The notes: generated by a model not told the origin, from the sequence alone. 64,000 bases of DNA from Haloplanus rubicundus (GCF_003342675.1 NZ_CP031148.1:2728001-2792000); one strand, 5' to 3'; shown: positions 8,649 to 17,408, numbered from the stretch's first letter. Numbers and translations are program-made.

Positions 8649-8656
8649 GATATTTG
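8649..8656 (+). promoter_or_regulatory. TATA box of the microprotein-corA operon
   Basis: GATATTTG lies 24-31 bases before the ATG at 8680 in otherwise GC-rich DNA, giving an essentially leaderless transcript for the microprotein and corA. Confidence 0.6.
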
Positions 8657-8679
8657 TCGGCGCCGTGGGAAGGGAAAGC

Positions 8680-8844
8680 ATGGATCGGACGTTCACCGTC
8701 GGCGCCGGCCTCACCGTCGTCGGCGTCTGTGGCTACGCCGGCGGCGTCTTCGTGGCCTACCCTGGGCGGGCGTTCTCGCTCACGGCGATCATGGTCGGCA
8801 TCACGCTCGCAGCCATCGGCGACGGTCGGGGGGCGGGCGCGTGA
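8680..8844 (+). CDS. Small hydrophobic membrane microprotein upstream of corA
   Basis: A 54-aa protein starting MDRTFTVGAGLTVVGVCGY. Two hydrophobic segments (about residues 5-28 and 33-47) are separated by a short PGR turn, so it is probably a two-pass hairpin in the membrane. A TATA box sits 24-31 bases upstream. Its TGA overlaps the corA start by four bases (GTGA at 8841-8844), implying co-transcription and translational coupling. I do not recognise a family. The coupling suggests a role in CorA function, but that is inference. Confidence 0.72.
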   Translation: MDRTFTVGAGLTVVGVCGYAGGVFVAYPGRAFSLTAIMVGITLAAIGDGRGAGA

Positions 8845-9836
8845 CCGTCCGCACGCTCGTCTACGACGGTGATCGGGTCGAGACGCGCGAATCCACCGAC
8901 GCCGAGTCGCTCCGGGCCGCGCGCACGGCGACCGGCACGACTTGGACGCGCGCCTCGGACGTAACCGACGACGAACTCGAGCGACTGAGTGCGGGGTTCG
9001 GCCTCCACACGCTCGAAATCGAGGACGTGCGGAGCAACGTCAGCCCGAAGGTCGAACTGTTTCCGGATCACACGTTCGTCCTCGTCAAGACCGCCCGCCT
9101 GCGCGGTGGTGAGACGACGTTCGAGGAGGAGATTCGCGACCAACCGGTCGGCCTCTTCTTCGGCCACGACTGGATCGTCACGCTCGCGGTCGAGGAGACG
9201 GCGGCCGTCGAGACGGTGTGGGAGCGGGTGCACCGCGAGGAGCCACGGCTCCTCCAGCGCGACGCCGACTTCACCGCCTACCGCGTCCTCGACGCCGTCG
9301 TCGACGAGTATTTCGCCATCCTCGACGAGATCGGTCGCGATATCGAGGCGGTCGAAGACCGGATCATCGACGATCCGGACACCGAGACGTTGGAGATACT
9401 CAACAGCCTCCGTCGCGAACTCCTGTCGATCCGGCGGATCGTCTGGCCGACCCGTGACGCCGTGAGCGTCCTCGCACGCGGCGATGCCGACTACGTCCAG
9501 GCGTCGACGGAGAAGTACTACCGCGACGTGTACGACCATCTGATCCAGCACGTCGAACTGGTCGAGACGTATCGCGACCTGGCGAGTGGCGCGCGCGACA
9601 TCTACCTCAACACGCTCTCGCAGTCGACCAACGAGGTGATGAAGCGCCTGACCGTCGTCGCGACCATCATCCTGCCGCTGACTTTCGTCGTCGGCGTCTA
9701 CGGCATGAACTTCGGGGGTGGCCCGTACAACATGCCCGAACTCGGGTGGCGCTTCGGCTACCCCGCCGTCCTCGTCGGGATGGCGCTCACCGCGACGGTC
9801 ATGCTCCAGTATTTCCGGAGCGAGGGGTGGCTCTGA
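8841..9836 (+). CDS. corA: CorA-family Mg2+/Co2+ transporter
   Basis: A 331-aa CorA channel protein for Mg2+ (or Co2+/Ni2+) uptake. The N-terminal cytosolic alpha/beta domain is followed by a long helical stalk (about 150-270) and two C-terminal TM helices, with the signature YGMNF after the first TM (TVVATIILPLTFVVGVYGMNF). GTG at 8841 was chosen because it overlaps the microprotein stop and gives the usual CorA length; the same frame runs on upstream without homology-like sequence. The stop abuts that of the convergent PAC2 gene with no gap. Confidence 0.95.
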   Translation: MTVRTLVYDGDRVETRESTDAESLRAARTATGTTWTRASDVTDDELERLSAGFGLHTLEIEDVRSNVSPKVELFPDHTFVLVKTARLRGGETTFEEEIRDQPVGLFFGHDWIVTLAVEETAAVETVWERVHREEPRLLQRDADFTAYRVLDAVVDEYFAILDEIGRDIEAVEDRIIDDPDTETLEILNSLRRELLSIRRIVWPTRDAVSVLARGDADYVQASTEKYYRDVYDHLIQHVELVETYRDLASGARDIYLNTLSQSTNEVMKRLTVVATIILPLTFVVGVYGMNFGGGPYNMPELGWRFGYPAVLVGMALTATVMLQYFRSEGWL

Positions 9837-10580
9837 TCACATGTACATCCGATCCTCCGGCATCTGCTTATTGGCGACCGTTTCGAGGCGCGCAGCGAGG
9901 TCCTGGTAGTACTGTTCGACCGTCCGGGCGAACTCCTCGAGAGGGCCGGCGTCGATGCCGAAGTCGTACACCCGGTCGAACGTCTCGACGAGGCGGATGG
10001 CAGCGGGCACGTCCGGCACCTGTGCGTGGACGGGGGTGATGAACAGCGCCGTCCGAAGGTCGGATTCGATGCCGCGGTACATCAACGACCCGTTGATCCC
10101 GTCGAGAAAGCCCCGTCCCATGGGTCGGATGTCGGCGTCGGCGAGTCGTCGCTCGCGGTAGTCGTCGGAGGCGACGTAGAACGTGTCGTGTTCGTCGGGG
10201 CCGTGGGCGTAGGGGATGCCCGAGAGCACCAGAATCTCCGCGACGTCGTGTTCGTCGGTCCACGAGAGCAGGGTGTCGGCGAAGGAATCGGCCACCGGCG
10301 TCGGCAGGAACAGTTCGTTGACGAAGACGGTCAGATCGAGGTCCGGCCGGGAGAAAAATCGCGAGTGGTGTCGGGGACGCCCCGCCTCGAACGGCGTGAT
10401 CGACGGCAGGTACTCGGCGGTGAGGTGGCCGGTCTCCTCCAGTTCGAGGTGGTCGACGAGGAAATCGACGGCCGTGAGGCCGGCGAGGCCGAACGCCGAG
10501 AAGCCGGCGACGACGGTTGTCGAGGGGGAGGCGTCGTTCGAGATGTGGAACGTCGGATCGCGCCCTGGATTCGTTGACAT
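9837..10580 (-). CDS. PAC2-family protein (proteasome assembly chaperone-like)
   Basis: A 247-aa member of the PAC2 superfamily, the archaeal relatives of eukaryotic proteasome-assembly chaperone PAC2. Key segments are the N-terminal VVAGFSAFGLAGLTAVDFLVD, EYLPSITPFEAGRPRHHSR, a central ILVLSGIPYAHGPDEHDTFYVA, and a Gly-rich PMGRGFLDGINGSLM. A C-terminal helix (VEQYYQDLAARLE) is typical. No proteasome subunit is nearby. Family assignment is good; a true chaperone function in archaea is not something I can infer from sequence. Confidence 0.88.
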   Translation of the reverse strand: MSTNPGRDPTFHISNDASPSTTVVAGFSAFGLAGLTAVDFLVDHLELEETGHLTAEYLPSITPFEAGRPRHHSRFFSRPDLDLTVFVNELFLPTPVADSFADTLLSWTDEHDVAEILVLSGIPYAHGPDEHDTFYVASDDYRERRLADADIRPMGRGFLDGINGSLMYRGIESDLRTALFITPVHAQVPDVPAAIRLVETFDRVYDFGIDAGPLEEFARTVEQYYQDLAARLETVANKQMPEDRMYM

Positions 10581-10633
10581 GAACGGTCGTACGGCGAAGG
10601 GTCACTTAGGCCTTCGCGCCGGGGTTCGGCCGA

Positions 10634-12043
10634 TCAGTCGGTCGCCGGTTCGTCGGCCACGTCGACCGACGATCCGCGAACGTCCGCCGATCGCCAGCTC
10701 CCACGCCCGAACCAGACGTACGCGATGACGGCGCCGGCGACGTTCGAGACGAAAAAGGAGAGCCAGATGCCGGGCGGCCCCATGAACCCGGAGGCGACCC
10801 ACGCGATGGGGAGGCGGATCAGGCCGAGCATCGAGACGGCGATGGCGGCGGCGGTGAGCGTCTTGCCGGCGCCGCGGAACCCGCCGTTGTACGAGCGCAT
10901 GATGCCGATGAAGCCGAAGGAGGGCGCGACGTAGCGGAGGAAGGTCGCCCCCACCTCGACGACGGCCCGGTCGTTCGTGAACAGGGCGACGATGGGGTCG
11001 GCGAAGAAGAACGTGACCACGCCTGCAGCGGCGAGGACGACGAACGTCGTCTTGGCGGCGACGCGGGCGGTCAGCGCCGCCCGGTCGGGCTTGCCGGCAC
11101 CGATGTTCTGGCCGGACATCGTCTCCACCCCGCGGGCGACGGCGATGGCGGGGAGGAAGATGACCGAGAACACGCGGACGCCGATGCCGAACGCCGCCAC
11201 GACGGGGGTCGAGAAGGTGCCGACGATGAACATGAGGAGGTTGATGGCGACGGCCTGTCCCGTCCCCTCGACGGACGCGGGGACGCCGATGCGGACGAGT
11301 CGCCGGCCGTAGTTCAGGTCCGGAACGATGTCGCGGGGGCGGATGCGAACGCCGCGCCGGCCGGAGAGCATGATCCAGAGGCCGACGGCGAGAGCGAGGC
11401 CGCGGGAGAAGACGGTGGCGATGGCGGCGCCTTCGATGCCCCACCGCGGGAAGATCCACCACCCGAAGATGAGGAAGGGGTCGAGAACGACGTTGAGGGC
11501 GACGGAGCCGAGCATGACGAGCATCGGCGTGATGGTGTCGCCGTACCCCCGCATGAGCGAGATGAAGACGAAGAAGCCGAACATGAAGAAGATGCCCAGC
11601 GAGATGATCTCCATGTACGCCGTGGCGAGGGGGAGGACGTCCTCGGACGCACCAAGCAGCGCGAGGACGTCGCCGACGAGGAAGTAGGCGACGGTGCCGA
11701 GAACGACGGCGGCGACGGCGGCGAAGCCGACGGTCTGGGAGGCGGCGTACTCCGCCTCGCCCTCCTGGTCCGCACCGGTGTGCTGGGCGACGAGGATGCT
11801 CCCGGCCACCGCCAGTCCCATCCCGAGCGAGATGATGAGAAAGACCATCGGGAAGGCGAAACTGATGGCGGCGAGGGCGTTCGTGCTGTACTGCCCGATC
11901 CAGAAGGTGTCGGCGAGGTTGTACGCCGTCTGGAGCAGGTTCGTGACGACGATGGGGAGGGAGAGATAGAACAGGGGTTTCCCCACGTCGCCGGCGGTCA
12001 GATCGAACTCGTCGCGGGACTTGAAGACGTCGGAGATCTTCAT
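10634..12043 (-). CDS. MATE-family efflux transporter
   Basis: A 469-aa membrane protein with about 12 TM segments in two pseudo-symmetric halves, as in MATE (MatE) cation/drug antiporters. The N-terminus (PLFYLSLPIVVTNLLQTAYNLADTFWIG, in shorter pieces) is typical of the haloarchaeal/DinF-type branch. It overlaps the upstream TetR gene by four bases (ATGA at 12040-12043), so expression should be controlled by that regulator, probably in response to the transported compound. Substrate unknown. Confidence 0.94.
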   Translation of the reverse strand: MKISDVFKSRDEFDLTAGDVGKPLFYLSLPIVVTNLLQTAYNLADTFWIGQYSTNALAAISFAFPMVFLIISLGMGLAVAGSILVAQHTGADQEGEAEYAASQTVGFAAVAAVVLGTVAYFLVGDVLALLGASEDVLPLATAYMEIISLGIFFMFGFFVFISLMRGYGDTITPMLVMLGSVALNVVLDPFLIFGWWIFPRWGIEGAAIATVFSRGLALAVGLWIMLSGRRGVRIRPRDIVPDLNYGRRLVRIGVPASVEGTGQAVAINLLMFIVGTFSTPVVAAFGIGVRVFSVIFLPAIAVARGVETMSGQNIGAGKPDRAALTARVAAKTTFVVLAAAGVVTFFFADPIVALFTNDRAVVEVGATFLRYVAPSFGFIGIMRSYNGGFRGAGKTLTAAAIAVSMLGLIRLPIAWVASGFMGPPGIWLSFFVSNVAGAVIAYVWFGRGSWRSADVRGSSVDVADEPATD

Positions 12044-12642
12044 CGGTCAGCTGTCGCCTCCTCGACGAGGTGGTCGTCGACGAACGACCGGATGGCCTCG
12101 GGCACGCCCGCGTCGTCGCCGAGGACGATCCGTCGGGAGTGGGCGCCGTTGACGAGCGTCACCAGCAACGTCGCGATTTCGTCCGAGTCGACGTCGGCCC
12201 GGAATGCACCGGCCTCGACGCCGGCCCCGACGACGCCGCGAATCTCGGCCTGGAGGTAGCGGTCGAACCGCTCCAGTCGCTCGCGGAAGGCGTCGTCGTG
12301 GGGGGCCTGCGCCTTGACCTCGAACAGCGCCGTGCGGAGTTCGCGGGTCGCGTCCGCGCGCGGTGGGTCGAGGGCGGCGGCGAGGAGGGCGTGGAGGCGC
12401 TCGTGGGGCGTCCCCTCGGCCGGGTCGGCGACGCGTTCGGTGTAGGACTCGAAGAGGTGATCCAGAAACGCGAGGAGGAGGCCGCGCTTGGTGTCGTAGT
12501 GGTAGTGGAGGGCGGCCTTGCTCTTTGCCCACTCGTCGGCGATGTCCTGCATCGTCAGGTCGGCGTAGCCGTGCCGACAGAGGGCGCGATACGTCGCGCA
12601 CATGATGTCGTCGGTCGGGGTGGAGGGCGGATCGCCGGTCAC
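12040..12642 (-). CDS. TetR/AcrR-family transcriptional regulator
   Basis: A 200-aa TetR-type repressor. An N-terminal HTH (TYRALCRHGYADLTMQDIADEWAKSKAALHYHY region, about 17-49) is followed by an all-helical ligand-binding domain. The start is GTG at 12642, seven bases from a perfect 14-bp palindrome, giving a leaderless transcript. An in-frame ATG at 12603 would leave 187 aa and keep the whole HTH. It is first gene of an operon with the MATE pump, the usual arrangement for a drug-responsive local repressor. Confidence 0.93.
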   Translation of the reverse strand: MTGDPPSTPTDDIMCATYRALCRHGYADLTMQDIADEWAKSKAALHYHYDTKRGLLLAFLDHLFESYTERVADPAEGTPHERLHALLAAALDPPRADATRELRTALFEVKAQAPHDDAFRERLERFDRYLQAEIRGVVGAGVEAGAFRADVDSDEIATLLVTLVNGAHSRRIVLGDDAGVPEAIRSFVDDHLVEEATADR

Positions 12643-12648
12643 ACTCTA

Positions 12649-12662
12649 ACTGACCGGTCAGT
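12649..12662. promoter_or_regulatory. Perfect palindromic operator of the TetR-MATE operon
   Basis: ACTGACCGGTCAGT is a perfect 14-bp palindrome starting seven bases upstream of the TetR start codon, where it would cover the transcription start of a leaderless mRNA. TetR dimers bind palindromes of this size, so autorepression is likely. Confidence 0.75.
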
Positions 12663-12681
12663 CAGCAAAAGCCTTCGGAAC

Positions 12682-13215
12682 CTACGCCACCGACGCGAGC
12701 ACGTCGCCGACGACGTACGCCACCGTCGCGGCGGCCATCCCCACGGCGAACATCTCTCCGCCGTTGAGCAGCCACCCTCGGTCGGTCACGAGCGACCGAC
12801 TCGCGCCGACGACGAAGAAAGTGAGGCCGGTGACGGCCACCGAGGCGGGAAAGAGCGGCTCCACGACCAGCAGGTACGGCAGGAGGGGAAACCCGCCGAC
12901 GACGACGAACGCGACGAAGGTGACCAGCGCCGTCGAGGCGGGTGGCTTGCCGTCGTCGTCGACCGCGGCGCCCTGTGCGTCGTGGTAGTCCGCCTCCGAC
13001 CGGCGACTCAGGAAGTTGCTCATGCCCATCGAGAAGCCGTCGGCGAAGAGGTTCGCGGCGCCGAGGACGAGCACGATGGCGGGGTCGAGAGCGGCGCCGG
13101 CCACGCCCGCGACGACGGCGAACGTGGTGACGATGCCGTCGTTGGCGCCGTAGATGATTTCGGGGAGATACCGGCCCCGATCGGTCACGTCGTCGCCGAG
13201 AAGCGTATCGAGCAT
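12682..13215 (-). CDS. VIT1/CCC1-family membrane protein (putative Fe/Mn transporter)
   Basis: A 177-aa protein with about five TM segments, related to the VIT1/CCC1 family of ferrous iron and manganese transporters. The segment YLPEIIYGANDGIVTTFAVVAG near the N-terminus is the conserved TM1 motif, with GAANLFADGFSMGMSNFLS as TM2. ATG at 13215 gives the family-like N-terminus; the frame extends further only through promoter DNA. Divergent from uspA. DpsA, another iron-handling protein, lies 4.3 kb away but is not linked in an operon. Confidence 0.9.
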   Translation of the reverse strand: MLDTLLGDDVTDRGRYLPEIIYGANDGIVTTFAVVAGVAGAALDPAIVLVLGAANLFADGFSMGMSNFLSRRSEADYHDAQGAAVDDDGKPPASTALVTFVAFVVVGGFPLLPYLLVVEPLFPASVAVTGLTFFVVGASRSLVTDRGWLLNGGEMFAVGMAAATVAYVVGDVLASVA

Positions 13216-13256
13216 ACGTCGGCTTGCACGGCGGGTACCGTAGCCTTGGCGCCGAG

Positions 13257-13264
13257 CTATATAC
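13257..13264 (+). promoter_or_regulatory. TATA box of uspA
   Basis: CTATATAC lies 24-31 bases before the uspA ATG, so the transcript is leaderless or nearly so. Confidence 0.7.
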
Positions 13265-13287
13265 GTCAGCGGCGCCAACTGATTCTT

Positions 13288-13716
13288 ATGTTGACACGCG
13301 TGCTGGTGCCGCTCGACGACTCACCGCTCGCGACGCGGGCACTCGAACACGCTCTCGACGAGTGGTCGGACGCCGAGGTGGTCGTCCTCCACGTCGTCGA
13401 TCCACTCGACGCCATCTACGAGTCGGAGGTCGGGGGGCCAATCGAGGCGGAGCGGTGGTACGAATCCGAGATGGAAGCCACCGAGGATCTGTTCGACCGG
13501 GCACGGGCGCGGGCGGCCGAGACGGACGTCTCGCTTCGGACGGCGACGGCCGTCGGCAACCCGGGGCGGGAAATCGTCCGCTACGTCGCGGCCAACGACG
13601 TCGACCACGTCGTCCTGGGGAGTCACGGCCGTCGTGGTCTCGAACGACTCGTCCTCGGGAGCGTCGCGGAACGGGTACTCCGACGGGCCGAGGCGACGGT
13701 GACCGTGGTTCGCTAG
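13288..13716 (+). CDS. Universal stress protein UspA family
   Basis: A 142-aa single-domain UspA protein. It begins MLTRVLVPLDDSPLATRAL, has VVVLHVVDP as strand 2, and ends with the ATP-binding signature VLGSHGRRGLERLVLGSVAERV (G-2x-G-9x-G-S/T), so the ATP-binding subtype is likely. It has its own strong TATA box. The stop overlaps the stop of the convergent M50 protease gene by two bases. Role in stress adaptation is inferred from the family only. Confidence 0.95.
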   Translation: MLTRVLVPLDDSPLATRALEHALDEWSDAEVVVLHVVDPLDAIYESEVGGPIEAERWYESEMEATEDLFDRARARAAETDVSLRTATAVGNPGREIVRYVAANDVDHVVLGSHGRRGLERLVLGSVAERVLRRAEATVTVVR

Positions 13717-14342
13717 AATCCGATGCCCAACACGAACACCACGAACACCGTGACGGCGGCGGCGGGGACGAACGTGAGGGCGAACACCGCCTTGCTCCAG
13801 TCGAGGACGGTCTTCCCGTCGAGCGCCCCGAACGGGATGAGGTTGAACGCCGCCAGAAAGAGGTTGATGGCGACGCCCCGGCCGCCGAGCAGGGAGAGCA
13901 GCGGCGACCCGACGAGGAGGCCGGTGACGTAAATCGGGGCGAAAACCAGGGCGAGCAGCCCGTTCGTCACCGGCCCGGCGAGGGCGATGAGGCCGTGTTC
14001 CCGCGCCGTGAGCCGGCCGCGGTGGTGGACGGCCCCCGGCGCGGCAAAGAGGAAGCCGACCATGGCGCTCACGACGGCGATAAAGAGCATGCCGTAGTCG
14101 GCGCGGAACTCGGCGATCTGATCGAACCGGACCGCGACCACCTTGTGGGCGAGTTCGTGGAGCAGAAAGCCGAGGCCGGCGGTGACCAGCGAGACGACGA
14201 GGGGCTGGATCAGTCCCTGGTCGACGAGCATCGAGAGGGCGCGGCTTCCACCGCCGGCGAAGAAGATGGCGAAGGCGACGCCGAGGGCCACCCACGCGAT
14301 GGCCAGGTCCTGCAGTTCGCGGGAACTGAACGTCAGGTTCAC
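13713..14342 (-). CDS. M50-family (site-2-protease-like) intramembrane metalloprotease
   Basis: A 209-aa polytopic protein with the zinc motif HELAH at residues 62-66 inside a membrane segment, and a distal NLIPFGALDG motif supplying the third metal ligand Asp, as in S2P/M50 proteases that cleave substrates within the membrane. It lacks a PDZ or CBS domain and is a minimal form. It starts with GTG at 14342, overlapping the stop of the upstream TraB gene by four bases, so the two are translationally coupled. The natural substrate is not identifiable. Confidence 0.9.
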   Translation of the reverse strand: MNLTFSSRELQDLAIAWVALGVAFAIFFAGGGSRALSMLVDQGLIQPLVVSLVTAGLGFLLHELAHKVVAVRFDQIAEFRADYGMLFIAVVSAMVGFLFAAPGAVHHRGRLTAREHGLIALAGPVTNGLLALVFAPIYVTGLLVGSPLLSLLGGRGVAINLFLAAFNLIPFGALDGKTVLDWSKAVFALTFVPAAAVTVFVVFVLGIGF

Positions 14343-16024
14343 GCGACGGTCCTCCAGAGGAGTTCGGCGCTGTTTCTCGCCCCTTCGAGCATGAGTCGCG
14401 AGACGCCCTCGACGCCGCCGATTTCGGTGGCGAAGAGGGGAAGGACGTACACCGCAAAGAGGAGGCTCGCGATCATGCTCCCGATGTTCGTCATCGCGAC
14501 GACCATGATGAGCCTGAAGAGTGGCACGTCGAACATCTGCCCGATCAGCGTCCGGATCGGCGTCTCCTCGTCGCTCAAGAGTTCGTTGAGCGTCCCGATG
14601 TCGCTCACGTTGACCGCGGTGTGTCGGAGTTCGACGTAGCCGGTGAACCACCCCGGGGCGAGCAGTGGGTTGACGGAGGTCATCCACGCGACGAGGCCGC
14701 CGACGAGCGTCGAGTCCCAGCGCGCGCCCGCGAGGCGGGCGAGGCCGGCCGCGAAGACGCCGTTGACGACGAACCACGCGGCAAAGAGCCGAAGGAGGAA
14801 GCCGTCGCGGACCCCCGCCATCGCGAGGAGGACGAAGAAGGCGACGAAGCCGAGCGAGACGAGGACGCCCGCGGCCTTCAGCCACGGGACGCCACCGCCC
14901 GAGTCGGTGCCGACGAGCGACTCCCACGGCGGGAGCGTCTCCGGCGCGTCGAGGTAGCCCTCGATGCCCTCCCGGTGGCCCGCGCCGACGACGGCGACGA
15001 CGTGGTGGCCGGCGTCGCGCAGTCGCACGAGTTCGTGGGCGATGTAGGCGTCGCGTTCGTCGATCAGGGCGCGGGCGCCGGCGGGGCTGAAGGTGCGGAA
15101 CTCCTCCATCATGACGCTCACCACGTCGGCGTCGGTGAGTTCCGCGACGTCGAACTCGTCGAACTCCTCGTCGGCCGTCGCGCCGTAGCCGGCACGGTCG
15201 GCGAGGAAGCCGACGACGAGGCCGACGGTCACGCCGCCGGCGAGGCCGAGCGTGAGGCTGCCGACGATGCGGGCGACGAACGTGCCGAGCGAGGCGACGA
15301 CGCCGTCGGCGAGGCCGAGACCGACGCCGCCGATCAGGCCGGCCGCGACGCCGACGCCCGCGGCGGCGAACAGGCGGTCGTCGGGACCGAGGGCGTCGAC
15401 GGCGTCCGCGAGCGTGTGGACGACGAATCCGACGGCGATAGCGAGCAGGACGCCGCCCGTCACGCGGGCCAGGATGGGCGTCGAGAGGCCGAGCGAGGGG
15501 CCAAAGAGGCCCAGCAGGGGACCGAGGACGACGCCGACGAAGACGCCGAGCGCGAGGCCGAGGCCGCGGGCGTCCGTGAGCCCGAAGGCGAGGCCGCCGA
15601 CGAGGCGGAACTTCTCCAGAACACCCATTCGCGCCCAGAACCGCTGGATGGTCGTCTGGATGTCGCGGTCGACCAGCGCCACGCCGATGCCGAGGTCCTC
15701 GGCCGTCTCGACGGCCGCGAGCATGTCGGCGCCGGGCTGGATGTCGAACTTCTCGCCCAGCCGCGACTGGACGTAGGAGAGCATCCAGTAGGCCAGAAAC
15801 TGAAAGACGGTGTTGCCCCGGAGCAGGTCGCCGGGTTCGATGTCGTCGGGCGTCTCGCCCTGCATCTGTCGGTAGCGCCCCTCGTCGAGTTCGACGGCGA
15901 CCACGTCCGGCCGGTCGGCCTCGATCACCTCCTCGACCTCTCGCACGCTCTCGGCGGAGACGTGGGCCGTGCCCACGACGCGGACACGACCCTCGCCCTC
16001 GGTCGAGGCGGCGGCGTCACTCAT
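14339..16024 (-). CDS. TraB/PrgY-family membrane protein
   Basis: A 561-aa protein. The N-terminal TraB domain (RVVGTAHVSAESVREVEEVI; VVAVELDEGRY; VALVDRDIQTTIQRFW) and the later VVAVVGAGHREGIEGYL are signatures of the TraB/PrgY family, whose enterococcal member lowers peptide-pheromone activity. Extra TM-rich blocks (about 135-260 and 365-520) make it larger than bacterial PrgY. A conserved His/Glu set suggests a metal-dependent hydrolase relative. ATG at 16024 was preferred to a GTG one codon upstream. Coupled to the downstream M50 protease gene. Confidence 0.88.
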   Translation of the reverse strand: MSDAAASTEGEGRVRVVGTAHVSAESVREVEEVIEADRPDVVAVELDEGRYRQMQGETPDDIEPGDLLRGNTVFQFLAYWMLSYVQSRLGEKFDIQPGADMLAAVETAEDLGIGVALVDRDIQTTIQRFWARMGVLEKFRLVGGLAFGLTDARGLGLALGVFVGVVLGPLLGLFGPSLGLSTPILARVTGGVLLAIAVGFVVHTLADAVDALGPDDRLFAAAGVGVAAGLIGGVGLGLADGVVASLGTFVARIVGSLTLGLAGGVTVGLVVGFLADRAGYGATADEEFDEFDVAELTDADVVSVMMEEFRTFSPAGARALIDERDAYIAHELVRLRDAGHHVVAVVGAGHREGIEGYLDAPETLPPWESLVGTDSGGGVPWLKAAGVLVSLGFVAFFVLLAMAGVRDGFLLRLFAAWFVVNGVFAAGLARLAGARWDSTLVGGLVAWMTSVNPLLAPGWFTGYVELRHTAVNVSDIGTLNELLSDEETPIRTLIGQMFDVPLFRLIMVVAMTNIGSMIASLLFAVYVLPLFATEIGGVEGVSRLMLEGARNSAELLWRTVA

Positions 16025-16046
16025 CACCGGTCGCTACTGGGGCACG

Positions 16047-16054
16047 CTTTTTAC
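16047..16054 (+). promoter_or_regulatory. TATA-like box of the glycerate kinase gene
   Basis: CTTTTTAC lies 23-30 bases before the ATG at 16077, in the short divergent spacer shared with the TraB gene. Confidence 0.55.
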
Positions 16055-16076
16055 CCTTGTCGGAGAGAGGCGGGGT

Positions 16077-17408
16077 ATGGTCTCCATCGAGAACGAAGCC
16101 GCGCTGGCATCGACCCGCGCGCGGGAGACGGCACTGGCCTGCGTCCGGGCCGGCATCGACGCCGCACGACCGGACCGCGTCGTCGCCGATTCGGTCCGCC
16201 TCGACGGCGACCGACTCCACGTCGCCGACGCCACCTACGACCTCTCTGGCGTGGATCGGATCGTCGCCGTCGGCGGCGGGAAGGCCGCGGACGGCGTCGC
16301 GGACGCGCTTGAGACGGTCCTCGGCGACCGCATCGCCGCGGGCGCCGTCGTGACGCCCGACCCGAGCGAGCGCGAGGACCACCGCATCGAGCGCCTGCGC
16401 GGCCACCACCCCGTTCCCAGCGAGGAGGGAGTGGAGGGAACCGACCGCATCCACGAACTCGTCGCCGACGCCGACGAGCGAACGCTCGTCCTCGCTATCG
16501 TCACCGGCGGGGGGAGTGCCCTGCTTCCCGCGCCCGCGGAGGGCATCACCCTCTCGGACCTGCAGACGACGACCGACGCGCTCCTCGACGCCGGGGCCGA
16601 AATCGGCGCGCTCAACGCCGTCCGCAAACACCTCTCGACGCTCAAAGGGGGCGGCCTCGCCGAACTCGCCGCGCCCGCGACGGTGGTCGGCCTCATGTTC
16701 AGCGACGTGGTCGGCAACGATCTGAGCGTCATCGCCAGCGGCCCGACCGCCCCCGACGAGTCGACGTACGCGGACGCCCTCGACGCGCTGGAGCGGTACG
16801 GCGTCGACCCGCCCGAGGCGGTCCGCGAGCGGCTGGAAGCCGGCGCGGCGGGCGACCTGCCCGAGACGCCGCGGGCCGACGACCCCGTCTTCGACCGGGT
16901 GACGAACCACGTCCTCGCGGACGGCTTCACCGCCATCGACGCCGCACGGGAAGTGGCCGCCGACCGGGGGTACGACCCCTGCGTCCTCTCCTCGTCGGTC
17001 CGGGGCGAGGCGCGAGAGGCGGCGCTGACCCACGTCGCCGTCGCTGAGGAAGTCGAGGCGACGGGGAATCCCCTCGAGGCGCCGGCCGTCGTCCTCTCCG
17101 GCGGGGAGGCGACGGTCACCGTCCGCGGCGACGGCGTGGGCGGCCCGAACGCCGAGTTCGCGCTGGCGGCGGCCATCGAACTCCCCGACGGGGCGACGCT
17201 CGCCTGCGTCGACACCGACGGCAAGGACGGCAGCAGCGACTTCGCGGGCGCCCTCGTCGACGCCGACACCGTGGACGACGCCCGCGAGGCCCGGGCGGCG
17301 CTCGGGAACAGCGACGCCTACGGCTACCTCGGCGAACGGGGGGTCGTCATCAGCACCGGGGCGACGGGGACGAACGTCAACGACCTGCGGGTGCTGGTCG
17401 TCGAGTAG
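16077..17408 (+). CDS. Glycerate 2-kinase (DUF4147/MOFRL family)
   Basis: A 443-aa protein matching MOFRL-type glycerate kinases, which phosphorylate D-glycerate to 2-phosphoglycerate, for example in the semi-phosphorylated Entner-Doudoroff route of haloarchaea. Visible are RIVAVGGGKAADGVA, LRGHHPVPSEEGVEGT, VTGGGSALLPAPAEGITL, NAVRKHLSTLKGGGLA, and the C-terminal MOFRL-type segment (SGGEATVTVRG...GTDG-like VDTDGKDGSSDFAGALV). The length is normal. ATG at 16077 was preferred to upstream codons overlapping the divergent gene. Confidence 0.93.
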   Translation: MVSIENEAALASTRARETALACVRAGIDAARPDRVVADSVRLDGDRLHVADATYDLSGVDRIVAVGGGKAADGVADALETVLGDRIAAGAVVTPDPSEREDHRIERLRGHHPVPSEEGVEGTDRIHELVADADERTLVLAIVTGGGSALLPAPAEGITLSDLQTTTDALLDAGAEIGALNAVRKHLSTLKGGGLAELAAPATVVGLMFSDVVGNDLSVIASGPTAPDESTYADALDALERYGVDPPEAVRERLEAGAAGDLPETPRADDPVFDRVTNHVLADGFTAIDAAREVAADRGYDPCVLSSSVRGEAREAALTHVAVAEEVEATGNPLEAPAVVLSGGEATVTVRGDGVGGPNAEFALAAAIELPDGATLACVDTDGKDGSSDFAGALVDADTVDDAREARAALGNSDAYGYLGERGVVISTGATGTNVNDLRVLVVE

